Below, piece by piece: positions 45,232 through 53,844 of a stretch of 64,000 nt of DNA. The notes below the pieces were generated by a model. The model had not been told where the DNA came from, did no database searches, and saw only the letters and a program-made list of their open reading frames with translations. Source of the DNA: Hoeflea algicola (GTDB taxonomy: Bacteria; Pseudomonadota; Alphaproteobacteria; Rhizobiales; Rhizobiaceae); assembly GCF_026619415.1 (NCBI RefSeq), contig NZ_JAOVZR010000001.1, forward strand, positions 3,394,501 through 3,458,500, in the 5' to 3' direction. Numbering within the stretch: the stretch's first letter is position 1; each line of letters starts with the position of its first letter. A program made the position numbers and the translations under genes.

Positions 45232-45301
45232 GAACCCTCGAGACGGTCACCCGCCTACACACTTTCCAGGCGTGCGCCTTCGACCACTCGGCCACCTCTC
45301 C
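45212..45301 (-). tRNA. tRNA-Ser (anticodon GGA)
   Basis: A 90-base gene on the minus strand including an encoded CCA. The acceptor arms GGAGAGG and TCTCTCC pair (one G-T), the anticodon loop lies in CCTGGAAAG giving GGA, a long variable arm is present as in class II tRNAs, and the T arm has GGTTCGAATCC. It is the integration site of the 31-kb island. Confidence 0.95.
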
Positions 45302-45590
45302 GCATATCCGGTATCGGACGAAAACCCGGCCATGCCGGCCGCTTTTGGGGCGGTCGCCGCAGCCCGGAAACAGTGCTGCGACGCACTGCAAATATCCGGT
45401 CCGGATCGGGCGGCACTATAGTCAAGACGCCTTGCTTGGCAACCGCTATTTGCGCGATTGGCAATACATTGTCGACGCGCCGCCCGCGAGCGGCGCAAAC
45501 GCGGCCATTGCATGATTGTTTTTGCGCCTCTATGTCAGGGATGCGCTGGTTGAATCCAGCGCTTGAGATTGTTTGGGAGCGGAGGAAGAG

Positions 45591-45908
45591 ATGCGGTTTG
45601 TCGCCCGGGTTTTGAGCTTGTTGCTCCTGGTGGTCGCGGTGATCGCCGGTTTGGTCGACGCGATCCAGTCGGTGGCCGCCAATCGCCCGGTGCTTACCCC
45701 GTTGCTGGAGGCCTGGACCGCAACCAGCCCGGATACGCTGGCGCTGTTGAGCGATCTGTTTGCCGACCGGCTTCCGGGCTGGGCCTGGGATCCGGCAGCG
45801 CTCTGGGTTCTGGGGCAGCCGGCATTCGCCGTGTTTCTGGCCCTGTCGCTGATTTTCTATCTCATCGGTTACCGCAGGCCCAAGGCCGCCGGGCGATTTG
45901 CGGTGTGA
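45591..45908 (+). CDS. Small membrane protein (105 aa)
   Basis: Two hydrophobic helices: residues 5-24 (ARVLSLLLLVVAVIAGLVDA) and about 74-93 (VLGQPAFAVFLALSLIFYLIGY). The ATG at 45591 follows ggagcggaggaagag. Rhizobial genomes commonly have such a protein of unknown function at similar positions. It lies between tRNA-Ser and the MsrA-like gene. Confidence 0.7.
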   Translation: MRFVARVLSLLLLVVAVIAGLVDAIQSVAANRPVLTPLLEAWTATSPDTLALLSDLFADRLPGWAWDPAALWVLGQPAFAVFLALSLIFYLIGYRRPKAAGRFAV

Positions 45909-46019
45909 GGTTCTTGCCGTATCTGCGCGGGCGCCGGGCGTGATCTGCCACGGCCAGCTCACAGCTCCGGCGCACCAGTGGGGCAGGACCCGCCCCACTG
46001 TTTCATCAAGGGTGACGCC

Positions 46020-46670
46020 ATGTTTTTAATCGACATGTTCAACCGCAAGACCGTTCTGCCCGAGCCAGCGCAGGCGCTTCCGGGCCGGCCCGAAGCTATT
46101 GAGACTGCGCCCACCCATGCTGTTGGCGGCGCTGCGCTCAAGGGCCCGTTTGCCGATGGCCTGCAGATCGCGCGGTTCGGCATGGGCAAGTTCTGGGGCG
46201 CCGAGCGGTTGTTCTGGAAGCTTCCCGGCGTATTCGTTACCGCGGCCGGCTATGCCGGCGGTTATACGCCAAACCCGACCTACCAGGAAGTCGTCACCGG
46301 CCTGACCGGCCACGCCCAGACCGTGCTGGTAGTCTTTGATCCGGATATCATCGGCTACCGGGACTTGCTCATGGTATTCTTCGAAAACCATGATCCCACC
46401 CAGGGCATGCGCCAGGGCAGCGATGTGGGAACCTTCTTTCGCTCGGTGATCCATACGGTTGACGCGGCCCAGGTGGCGGAGGCCGAAGTTGCACGCACGA
46501 ATTACCAGGCAGCGCTTGTGGCGGCAGGGCATGGCGGCAAGATCACCACGGGGATCGAACCGGCGCCGGAATTCTACTATGCCGAAGCCCATCACCAGCA
46601 ATATCTGGCCAAGAATCCCGGCGGCCAGAGTGGTCTCAAGCCGACCGGTGTGCGCTTTCCTACCGGTTGA
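46020..46670 (+). CDS. msrA: MsrA-like protein lacking all cysteines
   Basis: 216 residues aligning over its full length with rhizobial peptide-methionine (S)-S-oxide reductases: the N-terminus [11 protein letters not shown], then [19 protein letters not shown], then the core up to [12 protein letters not shown]. In active MsrA the motif is GCFWG with catalytic Cys; here Cys is replaced by Lys (codon aag). The C-terminal resolving cysteines are also gone ([14 protein letters not shown]), and no cysteine remains anywhere. The reductase reaction is therefore not expected. It may bind methionine sulfoxide or be a decaying paralogue. The ATG at 46020 follows caagggtgacgcc. Confidence 0.85.
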   Translation: MFLIDMFNRKTVLPEPAQALPGRPEAIETAPTHAVGGAALKGPFADGLQIARFGMGKFWGAERLFWKLPGVFVTAAGYAGGYTPNPTYQEVVTGLTGHAQTVLVVFDPDIIGYRDLLMVFFENHDPTQGMRQGSDVGTFFRSVIHTVDAAQVAEAEVARTNYQAALVAAGHGGKITTGIEPAPEFYYAEAHHQQYLAKNPGGQSGLKPTGVRFPTG

Positions 46671-46880
46671 CGCCGTAAGCCGGCGATAGCCGCAAAAGTG
46701 ACGTAAAGTCAGCCGCATTCTTGTCTTTAAGGCGGAAAATCGGCGTTGTATTTCTCCCAGAAGCCATGCAAGGTGAGGGCTTCCGGCCCAACGTGGCCGG
46801 CAATTCCGCAGGTCTGTCTCAGGTTGAGGCATGCGGGAGGACCCACAAAGATCAACAAGTAACCTACAGGGCTGCATATC

Positions 46881-47873
46881 ATGAAACGCACGCTTTTGAG
46901 CCTCGTCGCACTGGCCGCCATGTCGGCTTCCGCCTTGGCCGCCGACATCAAGCCGGCCATCATCTACGACCTTGGCGGCAAGTTCGACAAATCCTTCAAT
47001 GAGGCCGCCTATAATGGCGCCGAGAAATTCAAGGAAGAAACCGGTGTCGAATACCGGGATTTCGAGATTTCCAACGACGCCCAGCGTGAGCAGGCCTTGC
47101 GCCGCTTTGCGCGCGACGGCAACAACCCGATCGTCGTTCCCGGATTTTCTTGGTCGGCAACGCTGGAAAAGGTTGCCGCGGAATATCCTGACACCAGCTT
47201 CATCATCATCGATTCGGTGGTCGATCTGCCCAATGTCCGCTCGGTTCTCTACAAGGAGCACGAAGGCTCCTATCTGGTCGGTGTGATGGCCGCCAAGGCG
47301 TCCGAGACCGGCACGGTGAGTTTCGTCGGCGGCATGGATATCCCGTTGATCCGCAATTTTGCCTGCGGCTACAAGGGCGGCGTTATGGCCACCAATCCCG
47401 ACGCCAAGGTGCTTGAAGCCATGACCGGTACGACCCCGGATGCCTGGAATGATCCGGTCAAGGGTGGCGAGATCGCCAAGTCGCAGATGGACCAGGGCTC
47501 TGACGTGATCTACGCGGCTGCCGGCGGCACCGGCATCGGTGTCATGCAGGCTGCTGCTGATGCGGGCAAGCTCGGCATCGGGGTTGATTCCAACCAGAAC
47601 GGCCTGCAGCCCGGCAAGATCCTCACCTCGATGCTCAAGCGCGTCGATGTTGCCGTCTACAATGGCTTTGCTGACGTCAAGAACGACAAGTTCACCACCG
47701 GGATGGAATTCCTCGGCCTGGCCGAAGGTGGTGTCGATTACGCCATGGACGACAACAATGCGCCGCTGGTCGATGACGAGATGAAGGCAGCGGTTGAATC
47801 CGCCAAGGCCGACATCATCTCCGGCAAGATCGAAGTCCACAACTACAATGACGACAACGCCTGCCCTTATTGA
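46881..47873 (+). CDS. BMP-family ABC transporter substrate-binding protein
   Basis: 330 residues with a Sec signal (KRTLLSLVALAAMSASALA). The mature part shows the BMP/PnrA pattern: IYDLGGKFDKSFNEAAYNG, DSVVDLPNVRSVLYKEHEGSYLVGVMAA, GFVGGMDIPLIRNF-like, then GSDVIYAAAGGTGIGVMQAA and IGVDSNQNG. Family members bind nucleosides or related compounds for import. No transporter genes follow, so the permease and ATPase would be elsewhere. A strong terminator follows at 47915. Confidence 0.88.
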   Translation: MKRTLLSLVALAAMSASALAADIKPAIIYDLGGKFDKSFNEAAYNGAEKFKEETGVEYRDFEISNDAQREQALRRFARDGNNPIVVPGFSWSATLEKVAAEYPDTSFIIIDSVVDLPNVRSVLYKEHEGSYLVGVMAAKASETGTVSFVGGMDIPLIRNFACGYKGGVMATNPDAKVLEAMTGTTPDAWNDPVKGGEIAKSQMDQGSDVIYAAAGGTGIGVMQAAADAGKLGIGVDSNQNGLQPGKILTSMLKRVDVAVYNGFADVKNDKFTTGMEFLGLAEGGVDYAMDDNNAPLVDDEMKAAVESAKADIISGKIEVHNYNDDNACPY

Positions 47874-47914
47874 GGCAAGGCCCCGGCGTCCGCGCCGGGT
47901 TGTGAAAATTGATC

Positions 47915-47940
47915 CGGCCGGGCCTTTGCCCGGCCGTTTT
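47915..47940 (+). terminator. Rho-independent terminator after the BMP-family gene
   Basis: cggccgggc - cttt - gcccggccg, then tttt. A second GC-rich hairpin without a T-run lies just before it (47882-47899). Confidence 0.85.
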
Positions 47941-48106
47941 GTTGCGCGGTCGCACCCGCCCGGGCTATAGCCCGCCAGATGCATGTCGCGCCGTATTGGC
48001 GTATCCGATCGATAACGGACATGCGTTGATTGAATGCTGATACTGCGTCTCTCACGCGTCCAAATGGGATGCCCGGCGCGGTAAAAAACAACAGGGATCT
48101 TCACCA

Positions 48107-48730
48107 ATGGCCGAAATCCGCACCCACAAGGGCGATCTCTCCGCTGATGCAATGGCGCGCTATACCGGCGACATCGCCATCGACACCGAAACGCTGGGGC
48201 TGGTGCCGCGCCGCGACCGACTATGCGTGGTGCAACTCTCGCCCGGCGACGGATCGGCTGACGTGGTCCAGATTTCCCGCGGCCAGACCAGCGCGCCCAA
48301 TCTGCAAGCTCTTCTGGCCGATCCGACACGGCGCAAGCTGTTTCATTACGGCCGGTTTGACATCGCCGTGCTGTTCAACACCTTCGGGGTGACCGCCGAG
48401 CCGGTGTTCTGCACCAAGATAGCCTCTCGGCTGACACGCACCTATACCGACCGCCACGGCCTCAAGGACGCGACCAAGGAGTTGCTCGGCATCGATCTGT
48501 CCAAACAGCAGCAATCCTCTGACTGGGCCGCTGAGACGTTGACACAAGCACAACTCGATTATGCGGCGTCGGATGTGCTGCATCTGCATGCGCTGACCGA
48601 AAAACTCACCGAACGGCTGGTGCGTGATGGGCGCGAAGCCCATGCCAGGGCCTGTTTCGAATTTCTGCCGACCCGCGCCAAGCTCGATCTGTTGGGCTGG
48701 GACGAAACCGACATTTTTGCCCATAGCTGA
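48107..48730 (+). CDS. RNase D-like 3'-5' exonuclease
   Basis: 207 residues with the DEDDy exonuclease motifs: IAIDTETLGL (Asp and Glu), FHYGRFDIAVL (Asp) and QLDYAASDVLHLHAL (Tyr and Asp). It lacks the HRDC domains of full-length RNase D (about 370 residues), as is normal for the short alphaproteobacterial form. Probably acts on 3' ends of structured RNA. Monocistronic here, between a terminator and a 1-kb repeat-containing gap. Confidence 0.87.
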   Translation: MAEIRTHKGDLSADAMARYTGDIAIDTETLGLVPRRDRLCVVQLSPGDGSADVVQISRGQTSAPNLQALLADPTRRKLFHYGRFDIAVLFNTFGVTAEPVFCTKIASRLTRTYTDRHGLKDATKELLGIDLSKQQQSSDWAAETLTQAQLDYAASDVLHLHALTEKLTERLVRDGREAHARACFEFLPTRAKLDLLGWDETDIFAHS

Positions 48731-49307
48731 CGGGGAACGCTGAGGCATGCGAAAGCAGCGCCGCGCGAAAAATTCGCCGGGGTGTGAGCATGGCATTCCG
48801 GAGGGCCGCACGCGGGCTTTGCCTTACGGAAAGTAAGTGAAGGGTGGCGCAACCCGCGCGCGGCCCGAATTTAGCCGGATGATGTCCGCATCCGACAGAC
48901 GGTTTCCTGCCCTTGCCAGATGGCCTGGACGAAGGCCGAGGGCAAGGACCCAAAAATCGCTGTCCGGCACGTCTTTCCGGTCAATCAACCAGAAATCCGC
49001 CACAGGCCCGGACCGGTGTCCCATCCCTGATCCCGCCCGAAGGCAAGACAGCGATGCGAGGCCGGCCCGGTGGCTGGCTTGGCCCGTTGATCCCGCAAGG
49101 GAGGCCGGGCTGCCAGCGGAGCCGCGATTGGTCGCCGCCTCCTCAAGAGTTTTCCGGCACGTTACCGCCAAACCCGAAAGGCATTCCTCCCGCCTGGCTC
49201 GAAGCGTTCGCGATCCATCCGGCAGCGGGAGTGGCATGAGTCTGGCATGGGAATGCGGGGGTGTGGATGAAATGGTGGGGTGTTTGTTCGTCACTGCCCT
49301 GCGGCAT

Positions 49308-49451
49308 CGTCATACCGGACTTGATCCGGGATCCAGCAGGCGAGCGTCGGCGAGCCGGGAAACCATTGCCATATCTTGGTTTTTTGACAAAAGGCTTCTC
49401 GCGCCCGCAGAAGCGGGCGCTGCTGGATCCCGGATCAAGTCCGGGATGACG
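49308..49451. repeat. Intergenic hairpin element with 32-base arms
   Basis: The arms 49308-49339 and 49420-49451 are complementary at 31 of 32 positions, each containing the ccggacttgatccgggatcc core that is widely dispersed between genes in alphaproteobacteria. The 80-base loop includes a second small hairpin (gcgcccgc/gcgggcgc). Likely a REP-like or small non-autonomous element. Confidence 0.7.
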
Positions 49452-49733
49452 GTGGGGAGAGGGTGGCATTTTTATGCTTCGTCTTCCTCGGCCCCCGAGC
49501 CGGGGATCCATACCGTGTTCCATCAGCGCATGGCGGTAATCGGAGAGATTGCGGAATGGATCCTATGGTCGGAGCCATAGGATGACGCCGGTGGGGGTGG
49601 GTGAGCCGGAAAATCGCCGCATCCAGTATCCGTTCAACCTGCCTATTTGCCTTCGACAGAGCCCCACCCGGATCGGCCGCGCTAGCGCTTGCCTCTCCGG
49701 CCTCGCCTTAAGGCGGAGGAGCGCGCCCATCAA

Positions 49734-49764
49734 AAAACCCGCCGGATCGCTCCGGCGGGTTTTA
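49734..49764 (-). terminator. rpsA terminator
   Basis: Read on the minus strand: aacccgccgga - gcga - tccggcgggtt followed by a T6 run. It lies 28 bp beyond the rpsA stop. Confidence 0.85.
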
Positions 49765-49791
49765 TTTGTCAGAAGTCAGATCCGGGAAGGA

Positions 49792-51498
49792 TCAGTCTTC
49801 GCTGTTCTGCTTCTTCAGGGCTGCGCCCAGAATGTCGCCGAGCGAGGCGCCCGAGTCGGACGAACCGAACTGTGCGACAGCCTGCTTCTCTTCGGCGATT
49901 TCAAGCGCCTTGATCGACAGCGTGACCTTGCGGTCCTTGCGCGAGAAGTTGGTGACGCGAGCGTCGAGCGTCTGGCCAACCGAGAAACGCTCAGGGCGCT
50001 GCTCGTCGCGGTCACGTGACAGATCCGAGCGGCGGATGAACGAGGACAGGTCTTCGTGATCAACCAGGATCACTTCAAGACCGCCATCGGTAACCGCGGT
50101 CACCTTGGCAGAGACAACAGCGTTCTTGCGCAGGTCGCCCGAAGCGGCGGCGTCGCCGATCGAGTCCTTGCCAAGCTGCTTGATGCCCAGCGAGATGCGT
50201 TCCTTGTCGACATCGACGTCAAGCACGACGGCCTTGACCATGTCGCCCTTGTTGAACTCCTCGATGACCTGTTCGCCCGGACGGTTCCAGTCGAGGTCGG
50301 AGAGGTGAACCATGCCGTCGACATCGCCTTCGAGGCCGATGAACAGGCCAAATTCGGTCTTGTTCTTGACTTCGCCTTCGACTTCGGTGCCGGCAGGGTG
50401 GCTCTGTGCGAACACTTCCCAGGGATTTTCAAGCGTCTGCTTGAGGCCAAGCGAAATGCGGCGCTTGTTCGGGTCGACTTCGAGAACGACCACGTCAACT
50501 TCCTGCGTTGTCGACAGGATCTTGCCGGGATGCACGTTCTTCTTGGTCCAGGACATTTCCGAAACGTGGATCAGGCCTTCGATGCCCGGCTCCAGTTCGA
50601 CGAATGCGCCGTAGTCGGTGATGTTGGTCACGGTACCGGTGATACGCTTGCCGGCCGGATACTTGACGCCGATACCATCCCACGGGTCGCTTTCCAGCTG
50701 CTTCATGCCCAGCGAGATGCGGTGTGTTTCCTGGTTGATGCGGATGATCTGGACCTTGACGGTCTGGCCGATCGACAGGATTTCCGACGGGTGGTTGACG
50801 CGGCGCCATGCCATGTCGGTCACGTGCAGCAGGCCATCGATGCCGCCAAGATCAACGAACGCACCGTAATCGGTGATGTTCTTGACCATGCCTTCAACGG
50901 TCTGGCCTTCTTCGAGGTTCTGCACGATTTCCGAACGCTGTTCGGCACGGCTCTCTTCGAGCACGGTACGGCGCGAGACCACGATGTTGCCGCGACGCTT
51001 GTCCATCTTGAGGATTTCAAACGGCTGCGGGATGTGCATCAGCGGGGAAACGTCGCGGATCGGACGGATGTCCACCTGGCTGCGCGGCAGGAAGGCCACG
51101 GCGCCATCCAGATCGACGGTGAAGCCGCCCTTGACCTGGTTGAAGATCACGCCTTCGACGCGTTCCTGGGCATTGAACTTCTCTTCCAGACGGACCCAGC
51201 TTTCCTCGCGGCGAGCCTTCTCGCGCGACAGCATGGCTTCGCCCAGCGCGTTTTCGATACGCTCGACATAGACTTCGACTTCATCGCCGACATTCAGCGT
51301 GCCGTCTTTCGCCTTGGCGCCGAATTCCTTCAGCGGCACGCGGCCTTCGACCTTGAGACCGACGTCGATGATGGCGACGTCTTTCTCGATGGCCATCACG
51401 ATGCCCTTGGCGACATAGCCTTCGGCGAGGTCCTGCGTGGCAAGCGATTCAGCAAACAGGGATGCGAAATCCTCTGTCATGGTTTCGGTTTGTGACAT
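49792..51498 (-). CDS. rpsA: 30S ribosomal protein S1
   Basis: 568 residues with six consecutive S1 RNA-binding domains, for example GMVKNITDYGAFVDLGGIDGLLHVTDMAW and GTVTNITDYGAFVELEPGIEGLIHVSEMSW. Length is normal for alphaproteobacterial S1. The ATG at 51498 (MSQTETMTEDF) has caggagaatt upstream. It binds mRNA and helps initiation on leader sequences. It lies downstream of cmk on the same strand, the usual rhizobial order. Confidence 0.97.
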   Translation of the reverse strand: MSQTETMTEDFASLFAESLATQDLAEGYVAKGIVMAIEKDVAIIDVGLKVEGRVPLKEFGAKAKDGTLNVGDEVEVYVERIENALGEAMLSREKARREESWVRLEEKFNAQERVEGVIFNQVKGGFTVDLDGAVAFLPRSQVDIRPIRDVSPLMHIPQPFEILKMDKRRGNIVVSRRTVLEESRAEQRSEIVQNLEEGQTVEGMVKNITDYGAFVDLGGIDGLLHVTDMAWRRVNHPSEILSIGQTVKVQIIRINQETHRISLGMKQLESDPWDGIGVKYPAGKRITGTVTNITDYGAFVELEPGIEGLIHVSEMSWTKKNVHPGKILSTTQEVDVVVLEVDPNKRRISLGLKQTLENPWEVFAQSHPAGTEVEGEVKNKTEFGLFIGLEGDVDGMVHLSDLDWNRPGEQVIEEFNKGDMVKAVVLDVDVDKERISLGIKQLGKDSIGDAAASGDLRKNAVVSAKVTAVTDGGLEVILVDHEDLSSFIRRSDLSRDRDEQRPERFSVGQTLDARVTNFSRKDRKVTLSIKALEIAEEKQAVAQFGSSDSGASLGDILGAALKKQNSED

Positions 51499-51645
51499 GA
51501 ATTCTCCTGGCGACCGCAAGAATAGATGGTTGAGCGGTCGGATGCGCCTGGTTCGTGTTGATCGGACCGGCGATGCCTGTCTGCCCTGAGCCATCATCAA
51601 AGAGGCAGGGCAAGTACGGCGCGGGACAGGCTCGCTGGCGTTAGT

Positions 51646-52272
51646 TCAGTGATCGAGCGCAGCGTCCACGAGGACACGGGCAGCTTCGAACGCGGCTTCT
51701 ATACCCATTTCGGTAGTATCTAGCAAGTGCGCATCGTCGGCAGGACGCAATGGCGAGTCTTCGCGCTGGGAATCTGATAAATCCCTGCTAATGATGTCCC
51801 TCAAAATTTCTTCATAAGACACGTTGACCCCGTGCCGAATCGCCTCGTGATGTCTCCGGGCAGCTCGGGATTCCGGATTTGCTGTGACGAAAATCTTTAA
51901 ATCTGCATTCGGCATAATAACCGTTCCAATGTCCCGACCATCTATGATTATGTCACTCTTATTCTTAGCAAAATTCTCAATATAAGTATTTATATATCTA
52001 CGTAATAGCTTGTTCGAGGCGTATTTTGCTGCAATCTTTGCTGTTTTTTCGCTAGACAAAATCTCTTCGTCAAATTTGATTTCATCAATGTTACGCAAAG
52101 CGTCTTCAAGATCGCTGTAGTCGGAGATTACTACTTCCCCATTGCTGAGAATTAGTCCCGCCTTCCGGAAAATTTTCCCGCTATCCAAGATCGGAAAATT
52201 ATAGAATGATCCTAGTAGCTTGGCTAAAGTTCCTTTTCCGGAACCAGCCGGGCCATCAATCGCAATTTTCAT
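51646..52272 (-). CDS. cmk: Cytidylate kinase, apparently a mosaic of two origins
   Basis: 208 residues. P-loop GPAGSGKGT (residues 7-15), IIIDGRDIGTVIMPNADLKIFVTA and RDLSDSQREDSPLRPADDAHLLDTTEM give cytidylate kinase, which phosphorylates CMP and dCMP. The last third is G+C-rich and matches rhizobial Cmk closely. The first two thirds are AT-rich (aat, aaa, ata codons) and continue in composition into the AT-rich genes next door. This suggests recombination replaced the 5' part. The ATG at 52272 is 31 bp from the divergent gene at 52304. An alternative start at 52287 is possible. Confidence 0.9.
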   Translation of the reverse strand: MKIAIDGPAGSGKGTLAKLLGSFYNFPILDSGKIFRKAGLILSNGEVVISDYSDLEDALRNIDEIKFDEEILSSEKTAKIAAKYASNKLLRRYINTYIENFAKNKSDIIIDGRDIGTVIMPNADLKIFVTANPESRAARRHHEAIRHGVNVSYEEILRDIISRDLSDSQREDSPLRPADDAHLLDTTEMGIEAAFEAARVLVDAALDH

Positions 52273-52303
52273 TTTAGACGCTCGCATAGGGGAAACGGTA
52301 GCA

Positions 52304-53071
52304 ATGCTTAACAACAAGGACATAACGGAGCTTTTACAAAATGGCACCCCTCTAATTGAAGCGGCGGATGGTAATGCTCAAGAACGTTTAGAAGAGCTAG
52401 TTCAGCCGGCATCGATTGACCTAACTGTTGGTAAAATATTCATTCCTCCGGATCGGACTACAGGCGATGGCGTGAAGGAAATCAACGACCATTATCTGCT
52501 CGAACATGGAGCAACCGCCATGGTTCAAACAAGTGAAAAACTAAATATTCCCGCCGACATAGGTGGCTTGATGTTTCCGAAAAATGGGCAGTTTGCGCTT
52601 CGAGGGATAATGGTGACTAATTTTGGACATGTAGATCCCGGATATAAAGGGCATTTAAAGTACACGATTATTAATTTTGGTGCGGATCCCTATCGAATTG
52701 AAATAGGTCAAAGAATAACGTCTTTAACGTTATACCGGATGAATTCAAAGGCAGACCCAGACTGGAGTGTCATTTCAAAACACGATCCAGATAAAATGGA
52801 AGGGCACGCAAAGGTTTTAAGTAGGGATTTTCTGGATATAGAAAATAGAGTGGTTGAAATGGTAAAGACACATACAAAACAAGCTATTCAGCTTCATGAT
52901 AGCGTTCGATCGTTTTGGGTTCCACTGATGGGTCTTGTTGCGACATTTTTAATCGCCATCGTTGCGGTATTTATGCCATTTTATATGCACTTAGATAGCA
53001 AAATAGATTCTATAGTAAAACATGATTACAACAAATACAGCGTGGCTGCTCAGGAGGATTATGAAAAATGA
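52304..53071 (+). CDS. dCTP-deaminase/dUTPase-fold protein with a membrane segment
   Basis: 255 residues, AT-rich. Residues 34-41 (QPASIDLT) and 98-146 (ALRGIMVTNFGHVDPGYKGHLKYTIINFGADPYRIEIGQRITSLTLYRM) fit the Dcd/Dut fold. Asp111 (VDPGYKG) corresponds to the conserved Asp, but the position of the catalytic Glu of Dcd (E138 in E. coli) appears to be Thr121. Residues 204-226 are a hydrophobic segment, followed by a 29-residue tail. The ATG at 52304 has agggga upstream. Its stop overlaps the kinase start (ATGA). May act on dCTP or dUTP, or sense a nucleotide. Confidence 0.75.
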   Translation: MLNNKDITELLQNGTPLIEAADGNAQERLEELVQPASIDLTVGKIFIPPDRTTGDGVKEINDHYLLEHGATAMVQTSEKLNIPADIGGLMFPKNGQFALRGIMVTNFGHVDPGYKGHLKYTIINFGADPYRIEIGQRITSLTLYRMNSKADPDWSVISKHDPDKMEGHAKVLSRDFLDIENRVVEMVKTHTKQAIQLHDSVRSFWVPLMGLVATFLIAIVAVFMPFYMHLDSKIDSIVKHDYNKYSVAAQEDYEK

Positions 53072-53679
53072 TAATTGTTTCAGGTAATATTGCAACAGGA
53101 AAATCAACTTTATCTAGAATATTATCAAATAGTATGAACTATGATGTATTATATGAAGATGTAAGCGGAAATGAATTTATTTCAGATTTTTATGAAGATA
53201 TGAGTCGTTGGGCAATGCATTCTCAATTGTATTTTTTGTATTCAAGAGCTCGAATGTTAAAGAATAAAAATAATAATACAAGAAAGGTAATTCTGGATAG
53301 ATCAATATCAGAGGATTTTTTTGTATTTAGTCAAAATCTATTGAATAGGGGGTTAATGTCACCCAGGGAATTTAAATTAGTTCAAGAGTGTTATGATAAC
53401 ATAAAAGATATAGAGAGTGATGTGGATCTATGTGTTTATTTGTATGATGAACCTGAATATATTATGAATAAAGTAATAGAGAGAGACAATGTATATGAGA
53501 AAGGAATAGATATAAATTATATAGAATCTCTCAACAGACTGTATGAGCAATGGATGGAAACAAGGCCATACAAAAATATAATAAAATTAAGAACGAGCGA
53601 TATAGATTTTAGAAAAAACGATGCCGTAGATATTATTATTAATAAAATAACAGAAAATATAAACACAATAAATATTTAG
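53068..53679 (+). CDS. Deoxynucleoside kinase family protein
   Basis: 203 residues, very AT-rich. P-loop GNIATGKST (residues 6-14), the DRS motif LDRSISEDFFVF (about 73-84, ERS in most members) and a lid/substrate region ERDNVYEKGIDINYIESLNRLYEQWM place it with dCK/dGK/TK2-type kinases, which phosphorylate deoxynucleosides. It is coupled to the preceding gene by a 4-base overlap, so the two products are probably made together. Host composition differs strongly, suggesting transfer from a low-G+C source. Confidence 0.82.
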   Translation: MIIVSGNIATGKSTLSRILSNSMNYDVLYEDVSGNEFISDFYEDMSRWAMHSQLYFLYSRARMLKNKNNNTRKVILDRSISEDFFVFSQNLLNRGLMSPREFKLVQECYDNIKDIESDVDLCVYLYDEPEYIMNKVIERDNVYEKGIDINYIESLNRLYEQWMETRPYKNIIKLRTSDIDFRKNDAVDIIINKITENINTINI

Positions 53680-53844
53680 TTTTATATAGTTATTATTACT
53701 GATGAATATCGTTGTGATAACAATATATATTTGTATGTTAATTCGTATGGGGAAAAATTATTAAACTTGTCTCTACTAGATTTAATAGAATAGATTTTGA
53801 AGGATACTTCGGCATCGGCTATTGGCGATTATATAATCGTCAGT

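Larger units (their letters stand above)
48731..49791. other. 1.06-kb intergenic region with palindromic repeats
   Basis: No gene is convincing. It contains the long hairpin element at 49308-49451, a shorter palindrome tcctatgg-tcggag-ccatagga at about 49560-49581, and the rpsA terminator at its right end. Confidence 0.6.

Noticed and set aside
46026..48329. A 767-codon open frame on the minus strand
   Set aside because: It lies antisense to the MsrA-like and BMP-family genes, both clearly real; open antisense frames are common in G+C-rich DNA. No protein features.
50056..51495. A 479-codon open frame on the plus strand
   Set aside because: Antisense shadow of rpsA; repetitive only because the S1 domains repeat.
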